Source: Deltaproteobacteria bacterium
GTDB taxonomy: Bacteria > Desulfobacterota > Syntrophia > Syntrophales > Fen-1087
Direction of reading: 5' to 3'
DNA length: 10,222 bases
NCBI GenBank assembly: GCA_026388595.1
Contig: JAPLJM010000222.1
Span: 1-10,222, forward strand
This document shows, piece by piece, positions 5,423 through 10,222 of this stretch; position 1 is the stretch's first letter; each line of letters starts with the position of its first letter. The notes under the pieces were generated by a model, which was given only the letters and a program-made list of their open reading frames with translations, ran no database searches and was not told the origin of the DNA. Made by a program: the position numbers and the translations under genes.

Positions 5423-8167
5423 ATGATTGGAATCACATCTTACGGCGCCTATATCCCCCGGCTGAGGCTGAGCCGTATGTCCATATTTCAGGCCATGGGC
5501 TGGTTTGCACCGGCCATCATCATGGTCGCCCAGGGTGAGCGCTCCATGTGCAATCACGATGAAGACAGCCTCACCATGGCCGTTGCGGCGGCCCGGGACT
5601 GCCTCATCGGAAAAGATAAACGGACGATCGATGCGGAATATCTCTGCTCCACCACGCTGCCTTACGCCGATCGGCTGAATGCGGGCATCCTGGCGACCGC
5701 CCTGAATCTGCGGGACGATATGGTCACAGCCGATTTTACTTCTACCCTCAAAGCGGGAACCACGGGCCTTCTGGCCGCGCTGGACGGCGTCAAGGCAGGC
5801 AGCCGGAAAAATGTTCTGGTGACGGCCACGGACAAACGGGAGACCCGGCCCGCCTATTTCTATGAAATGTGGTTCGGCGACGGGGCCGCCTCGTTGATGG
5901 TAGGCGACCAGGATGTTATCGCCGAATTTATCGGCTCCCATTCAGTTTCCTATGATTTTGTGGACCACTACCGTGCTGCGGGCAAACGGTTCGATTACAT
6001 GTGGGAGGAACGCTGGCTCCGGGAAGAGGGCTACGGCAAGATCATTCCTGAGGCCGTGGACGGCCTCTTCAAAAAGCTCAATATTTCCATGAAGGATGTG
6101 GACAAGCTGGTCTTCCCCTGTTTTTTCAAGGCGGAACACAAGGCCCTGGCAAAAAAACTGGGCGCCGCACCGGAGAAAGTCATCGATAACATGCATGAGA
6201 GCTGCGGGGAAACGGGTGCCGCCCACTCCCTGGTCATGCTTGTGGCGGCCCTGGAGCAGGCGAAACCCGGCGACGGCATTCTGGTGGCCGGATTCGGCCA
6301 GGGATGTGATGCCCTCTATTTCAAAGTGACGGAGAATATCAAAAAGCTGCCGCCCAGAATGGGCGTCAAGGGTTCCCTGGAGGACAAGAAGACCATCGAC
6401 AATTATATGAAGTTTCTGAAATTCAGAAATCTGATCGAGCCGGAAATGGGCATCCGGGCCGAGGCCCCGACCCAGACCGCCATGACCACACTCTGGCGGA
6501 AACGCAAGATGCTCACGGGCCTCGTGGGCGGCGTCTGCCGGGACTGCGGGACTGCCCAATATCCGAAGATGGACATCTGTGTCAATCCGGCCTGCGAACA
6601 TCTGAACACTCAGGATGACTATGAATTTGCCGACCGACCGGCGCGGGTCATGACCTTCACGGGCGACCTGTTGGCCGTGTCCGTCGATCCGCCCGCCATC
6701 TACGGGATGATCCAGTTTGACGGTGGCGGCCGCTTCATGGCGGATTTCACCGATTGCGACCTGGACGATGTCAAGGTGGGGATGCCCGTCAAGATGAGTT
6801 TCCGGAAGAGAGTGACCGACAATGAGCGCGGTTTTACAGGCTATTTCTGGAAGGCCGTTCCCCAGCCCCAGCCTGAAGCGGTTCAGAAGGAGGACGAAAT
6901 CCGGTTTGACGGCCGCGTGGCGATTGTCACCGGCGCCGGCGCCGGTCTGGGGCGCACCTATGCGCTGGAGCTCGCCCGGCGAGGCGCCCGGGTCGTCGTC
7001 AATGATTTCGGCGGCGCCCGGGATGGCGCCGGTCAGGGGTCCAGCTCCCCCGCCGATCAGGTGGTCAATGAAATCAAGGATTTGGGCGGCGAGGCCGTGG
7101 CCAGTTACGACAACGTCGCCACGCCGGAGGGCGGCGACAATATCGTCAAAACCGCCTTGAAGACATTCGGCCGGGTGGATATCCTGATCAACAATGCCGG
7201 GATCCTGCGGGACAAGGGTTTGCCCAACATGGAACCGGAGAACTGGCAGGCGGTCCTGGGCGTGCATCTGAACGGCGCCTACAACGTCACCCGCCCGGCG
7301 GTCCAGGCCATGCGCGACAATGGCTTCGGCCGCATCGTCATGACCACTTCCGCGGCCGGCCTCTACGGCAATTTCGGCCAGACCAATTACAGCTCGGCCA
7401 AGCTGGCCCTGGTGGGGTTCATGAACACGCTCAGAGAAGAAGGCCGGAAATACAACATCCTGGTGAACACCATCGCTCCGGTGGCGGCCTCACGGCTCAC
7501 GGAAGATGTCATGCCGCCCGATATGTTCGAGAAGCTGCGGCCCGATTATGTGGCCGGGATCGTGGCCTATTTCTGCTCGGAAAACTGCCGGGAATCGGGG
7601 ACGATCGTCAACGCCGCCGCGGGCTACTACAGCCGGGCAGCAATCCTGACGGGCCCCGGGGTCACCCTGGGGGACGGCAAAAATCCGCCGACGCCGGAAG
7701 ACATCCGGGACAACTGGACCGGGATCAACAGTATGGAGGACGCCCGGGAACTGGGCAATGCCAATCTGGCCATCATGTCCTTCATGACGCCGCCCAAGGC
7801 GGAGGAAAAGGCGGCGATGAGGGACGCCGGCCCGGGTGCGAGCGTGGGTGTTAAGGATATCTTTAAAATGATGCCCGATGCCTTTAACGCTGAGAAGGCG
7901 GCCGGGAAGGACCTGGTTTTCCAGTTCAATATCGCCGGTCCCGGCGGCGGTGACTGGTTTGTTACGGTCAAGGACAGCGCCTGCCGGGTGGAACCGGGGC
8001 TGGCCACCAAACCAACAACGACGATCAAGATGGCGGCCGGTGATTTTGTCCAGCTCATCCAGGGCAAACTGGACGGGATGCAGGCCTTCAGCACGGGCAA
8101 GCTGAAGGTGGAGGGCGACATCATGAAATCCCAACTGATCGGGAAATTATTCCACTTCAAATTTTAG
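5423..8167 (+). CDS. Four-module fusion: HMG-CoA-synthase-like domain, DUF35 zinc ribbon/OB fold, SDR dehydrogenase, SCP2 domain
   Basis: The protein has 914 aa. Residues 1-350 resemble the thiolase-fold HMG-CoA synthase/KAS III group (MIGITSYGAYIPRLRLSR, FGDGAASLMVGDQ, LVAGFGQGCDALYF). The usual catalytic Glu, Cys and His appear replaced (T77, L109 in TSTLKAGTT, P232). Residues 353-480 are DUF35: a zinc ribbon with Cys372, Cys375, Cys386 and Cys391, then an OB fold ending near GFTGYFWKAVP. Residues 491-755 are an SDR with TGAGAGLG (503-510), D528, Ser643, Tyr656 and Lys660, a complete active site. Residues about 806-914 are an SCP2 domain. The SDR-SCP2 half is a close paralogue of the previous gene's. 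The SDR probably oxidises a hydroxyacyl-CoA; the DUF35 part probably contacts the thiolase encoded just downstream, as in BbsAB and the archaeal thiolase-DUF35-HMGCS complex. AAAGGAGG overlaps the previous stop, 6 nt before the ATG. Confidence 0.88.
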   Translation: MIGITSYGAYIPRLRLSRMSIFQAMGWFAPAIIMVAQGERSMCNHDEDSLTMAVAAARDCLIGKDKRTIDAEYLCSTTLPYADRLNAGILATALNLRDDMVTADFTSTLKAGTTGLLAALDGVKAGSRKNVLVTATDKRETRPAYFYEMWFGDGAASLMVGDQDVIAEFIGSHSVSYDFVDHYRAAGKRFDYMWEERWLREEGYGKIIPEAVDGLFKKLNISMKDVDKLVFPCFFKAEHKALAKKLGAAPEKVIDNMHESCGETGAAHSLVMLVAALEQAKPGDGILVAGFGQGCDALYFKVTENIKKLPPRMGVKGSLEDKKTIDNYMKFLKFRNLIEPEMGIRAEAPTQTAMTTLWRKRKMLTGLVGGVCRDCGTAQYPKMDICVNPACEHLNTQDDYEFADRPARVMTFTGDLLAVSVDPPAIYGMIQFDGGGRFMADFTDCDLDDVKVGMPVKMSFRKRVTDNERGFTGYFWKAVPQPQPEAVQKEDEIRFDGRVAIVTGAGAGLGRTYALELARRGARVVVNDFGGARDGAGQGSSSPADQVVNEIKDLGGEAVASYDNVATPEGGDNIVKTALKTFGRVDILINNAGILRDKGLPNMEPENWQAVLGVHLNGAYNVTRPAVQAMRDNGFGRIVMTTSAAGLYGNFGQTNYSSAKLALVGFMNTLREEGRKYNILVNTIAPVAASRLTEDVMPPDMFEKLRPDYVAGIVAYFCSENCRESGTIVNAAAGYYSRAAILTGPGVTLGDGKNPPTPEDIRDNWTGINSMEDARELGNANLAIMSFMTPPKAEEKAAMRDAGPGASVGVKDIFKMMPDAFNAEKAAGKDLVFQFNIAGPGGGDWFVTVKDSACRVEPGLATKPTTTIKMAAGDFVQLIQGKLDGMQAFSTGKLKVEGDIMKSQLIGKLFHFKF

Positions 8168-8179
8168 GAGGTTCGGGAA

Positions 8180-9389
8180 ATGGCTTCAGGAATCAAGGAT
8201 AAGGTTGCGATTATCGGAATGGGATGCACCCGTTTCGGTGAGCGCTGGGATATGGGCGGCGAGGAGCTGATGGTGGAAGCCTTCATGGAGTGTCTCGCCG
8301 ATGCGGGGATTGAAAAAAAGGCAATTCAGGCGGCCTGGCTGGGCACCTGTATGGATGAGGTCAATATGGGCAAGAGTGCCACGCCCATGGGGGTAGCGCT
8401 CCGTCTGCCCCATATCGGCGTGACCCGGGTGGAGAATTTCTGTGCCACCGGCACGGAAGCCTTTCGGGGAGCGGTGTATGCCGTGGCATCCGGGGCTTAC
8501 GATATTTGTCTGGCCCTGGGGGTGGAAAAGCTGAAGGACACGGGTTACGGAGGACTTCCCAATCCCGGGTCCGGGTTCGGCACGCTATTCTGGCAGTGGA
8601 TGCCCAATGCCACCGCCCCCGGGCTGTTTGCACAGCTTGCCTCGGCCTACGGCGCCAAATACAGGGTCGCCGATAAGGACATCAAGCGGGCCATCGCCCA
8701 TGTATCGGTGAAGAGCCATGCCAACGGGGCGCTGAATCCCAAAGCCCACTTGCGGAAAGAGGTGACGATGGATCAGGTGTGCTCGTCGCCGATTATCTCC
8801 CACCCTTTGGGGCTTTTCGACTGCTGCGGCGTCAGCGACGGCGCCGCCTGCGCGATTGTGACCACGCCGGAGATTGCCCGGAAACTGGGGAAAAAAAGAT
8901 CTGGTCAGCGTCAAGGCCCTGCAGTTGGCTGTCAGCAGCGGCTATGAAGGGGGCTATAACGAATGGGCGGGCGAGCATTTCGTGACGACCAGCAAATGCA
9001 GCACCGAGGCCTACCGGGAGGCGGGGATCACCAATCCCCGGGAAGAGATCAGCATGATGGAGCTGCATGACTGTTTTTCCATCACGGAACTGGTGACCTA
9101 CGAAGATCTGCACATTTCCGAGCGGGGCAAGGCCTGGAAGGATGCCCTGGACGGATTCTATGATCGTGACGGCCAGGTGCCGGCCCAGGTGGACGGCGGA
9201 CTCAAGTGTTTCGGCCATCCCATCGGCGCCTCCGGCCTGCGGATGATTTACGAAATGTATCTGCAGTTGCTGGGGCGGGCGGAAAAGCGGCAGCTCAAGA
9301 ATCCCCGGTATGGCCTGACGCACAACCTGGGCGGCTTTCCGCATCAGAATGTATGTGCTATTTCGATTGTCGGAAAATATGAAAATTGA
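8180..9389 (+). CDS. SCP2-type thiolase (acetyl-CoA acetyltransferase family), interrupted by a one-base frameshift
   Basis: With one base removed the gene encodes a 402-aa thiolase of the SCPx/SCP2-thiolase branch, the usual length. The acylated Cys88 lies in VENFCATGTEA. HDCF (296-299), the hallmark of SCP2-thiolases, provides the second catalytic Cys298. GHPIGASG carries His346, and THNLGGFPHQNVCAI is the C-terminal motif. It should cleave 3-ketoacyl-CoA with CoA, and retention of both cysteines argues against an Ltp2-like aldolase. The frame breaks at A7 (8891-8897): the upstream frame reads through RKLGKK and then 16 unrelated residues to a stop at 8945-8947, while DLVSVKALQLAVSSG continues in the +1 frame. 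One A fewer restores the frame. The intact downstream half suggests a sequencing error or very recent mutation. AGGAGGT (8166-8172) overlaps the preceding stop, 7 nt before the ATG, so translation is coupled. The stop at 9387-9389 overlaps the edge of an inverted-repeat element. Confidence 0.85.
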
Positions 9390-9513
9390 CGACACTGTAA
9401 AAAACCCGGATGCTGTGTTGCGCTGCATCCCTCGTCGTTGCGGCGTACGCTTAAGTACGCCTCTCTCCTCGGGCATTGCGCGCCTTGCCTGCGGAGCTTT
9501 TTACAGCGCCGTC
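9388..9513. repeat. 126-bp structured inverted-repeat element (MITE/REP-like) between thiolase and acyl-CoA dehydrogenase
   Basis: Imperfect 16-bp terminal inverted repeats, GACGACACTGTAAAAA (9388-9403) and TTTTTACAGCGCCGTC (9498-9513), match at 14 of 16 positions, with a perfect core CTGTAAAAA/TTTTTACAG. Inside are two more perfect stems: GGATGC/GCATCC (9408-9413 with 9425-9430) and GGCGTAC/GTACGCC (9442-9448 with 9455-9461, 6-nt loop). Nothing in it looks coding. The organisation resembles palindromic dispersed repeats that I recall from deltaproteobacterial genomes. No clear target-site duplication is seen. It starts inside the thiolase stop codon and, if transcribed, would put a large folded structure in the operon mRNA. 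Confidence 0.6.
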
Positions 9514-9563
9514 CCGAGTTCATCCTTTTTAAGATCAAATTAAAATTAAGGGAGGAGCAAAGC

Positions 9564-10222
9564 GTGGACATTATCCAATACACCGATGAGCACCGGATCT
9601 TTCGGCAAACCCTGAAGAAGTTTCTGGAAAAGGAAATCACGCCCCATGCGGAAGAATGGGAAGAAGCCTGCATTGTCCCCCGGGCGGCCTGGAAGAAGAT
9701 GGGGGAGCAGGGATTTCTCTGCACGGCAGTGCCGGAAGAATACGGCGGCGCCGGCTGCGATTTTCTCTACTCTGTGATCGTGGCCGAAGAAATCGCCCGG
9801 ACCAATTTTAGCGGACTGGCGGCGTCCCTGCACAGCGACATCATCGTTCCCTATATTTCCGCTTTCGGTTCGGAGGAACAAAAAAAGAAGTATCTTCCCG
9901 GCTGCGTCTCCGGCGATTGCATCACGGCCATTGCCATGACGGAGCCCAATACGGGCAGCGACCTGGCGGCGATCCGGACGACGGCCGTTGAACAGGGCGA
10001 CCGGATTGTCTTCAACGGTCAGAAGACCTTCATCAGCAACGGCATCAACTGCGACCTTCTGATTCTGGCTGCGAAAGATCCGGCAGAGACCAACCCGCAC
10101 CGGGCCGTGGACCTATACCTGGTGGAGGCCGGAACCCCCGGTTTCGAAAAGGGAAAGCAGATCAAAAAGGTGGGGTGGCATTCCCAGGATACAGCGGAAC
10201 TTTATTTTACGGACTGCCGGGT
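9564..10222 (+). CDS. Acyl-CoA dehydrogenase, 3' truncated by window
   Basis: The frame opens at GTG 9564 and runs 219 codons to the window edge without a stop. GGGAGGAG (9550-9557), 6 nt upstream, decides the GTG start; no suitable in-frame ATG lies near it. The N-terminal helical domain (MDIIQYTDEHRIFRQTLKKF, then PEEYGGAG and HSDIIVPYI) and the FAD/substrate segment AIAMTEPNTGSDLAAIRTTA, then FNGQKTFISNG, are typical of the acyl-CoA dehydrogenase family, closest in style to long-chain members. The catalytic Glu lies in the missing C-terminal part. The enzyme would convert acyl-CoA to trans-2-enoyl-CoA, passing electrons to ETF, and so makes the substrate of the hydratase encoded at 3293. 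It lies 174 bp after the thiolase, beyond the inverted-repeat element, and probably belongs to the same operon. Confidence 0.93.
   Translation, partial: MDIIQYTDEHRIFRQTLKKFLEKEITPHAEEWEEACIVPRAAWKKMGEQGFLCTAVPEEYGGAGCDFLYSVIVAEEIARTNFSGLAASLHSDIIVPYISAFGSEEQKKKYLPGCVSGDCITAIAMTEPNTGSDLAAIRTTAVEQGDRIVFNGQKTFISNGINCDLLILAAKDPAETNPHRAVDLYLVEAGTPGFEKGKQIKKVGWHSQDTAELYFTDCR

Noticed and set aside
5942..7267. Long (441-codon) open frame on the minus strand
   Set aside because: It lies antisense to the HMGCS-DUF35-SDR gene, its translation has no recognisable motif, and long antisense frames are expected opposite GC-rich coding DNA.
8891..8898. A AAA AAG-like slippery site suggesting programmed -1 frameshifting in the thiolase
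   Set aside because: The rest of the thiolase is in the +1 frame; a -1 slip would enter the wrong frame. There is also no biological precedent for frameshifting in this family, so an indel is the simpler explanation.
8874..9389. Separate gene starting at ATG 8874
   Set aside because: Its first residues lie in the shifted frame of the upstream thiolase half and no ribosome binding site precedes it; from Asp240 on it is simply the thiolase C-terminal half.

Overview
The window looks like a chromosomal segment from an anaerobic Deltaproteobacterium (Desulfobacterota; a Syntrophus/Smithella or sulfate-reducer type is my best guess). This is inferred from the GC-rich coding DNA, strong GGAGG ribosome binding sites, a multidomain CoA-thioester operon with relatives in anaerobic alkyl-aromatic and fatty-acid degraders, and a palindromic intergenic repeat of a kind I associate with that group. 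No phage, plasmid, CRISPR, rRNA or tRNA signal was seen.

Layout. Positions 1-588 (minus) hold the N-terminal part of a class-I glutamine-amidotransferase-like (peptidase C26) hydrolase, running off the left edge. Positions 589-803 are a divergent promoter region. Positions 804-1895 (plus) encode a DUF362 protein, followed one base later by a possible 28-codon small ORF. Converging on it is ridA (2065-2445, minus). Positions 2446-2608 form a compact divergent control region with two sigma70-like promoters arranged as an inverted repeat and two palindromes that are good TetR-operator candidates. Then a TetR-family regulator (2609-3253, plus) leads into a catabolic operon on the plus strand.

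The operon encodes: a 705-aa protein with MaoC-type (R)-enoyl-CoA hydratase, SDR (3R)-hydroxyacyl-CoA dehydrogenase and SCP2 domains; a 914-aa protein with a HMG-CoA-synthase-like thiolase fold, a DUF35 zinc ribbon/OB fold, a second SDR and a second SCP2 domain; an SCP2-type thiolase interrupted by a one-base frameshift in an A7 run; and, after a 126-bp structured inverted repeat, an acyl-CoA dehydrogenase cut by the right edge. Together these supply all four beta-oxidation steps: dehydrogenation, hydration, NAD-dependent oxidation and thiolysis. The hydratase and SDR families suggest an (R)-hydroxyacyl route like peroxisomal MFE-2/SCPx.

The most notable content is the architecture. The MFE-2-like protein has its domains in a different order from the eukaryotic enzyme. 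The same SDR-SCP2 cassette is repeated behind two unrelated N-terminal modules. The second fusion joins a HMGCS-like domain, in which the usual catalytic Glu/Cys/His appear replaced, to a DUF35 domain, directly upstream of a thiolase. This recalls the archaeal thiolase-DUF35-HMGCS complex and the benzoylsuccinyl-CoA thiolase BbsAB. The substrate cannot be read from sequence; the SCP2 domains suggest something bulky and hydrophobic, such as an alkyl-aromatic, branched-chain or steroid-like acyl-CoA.
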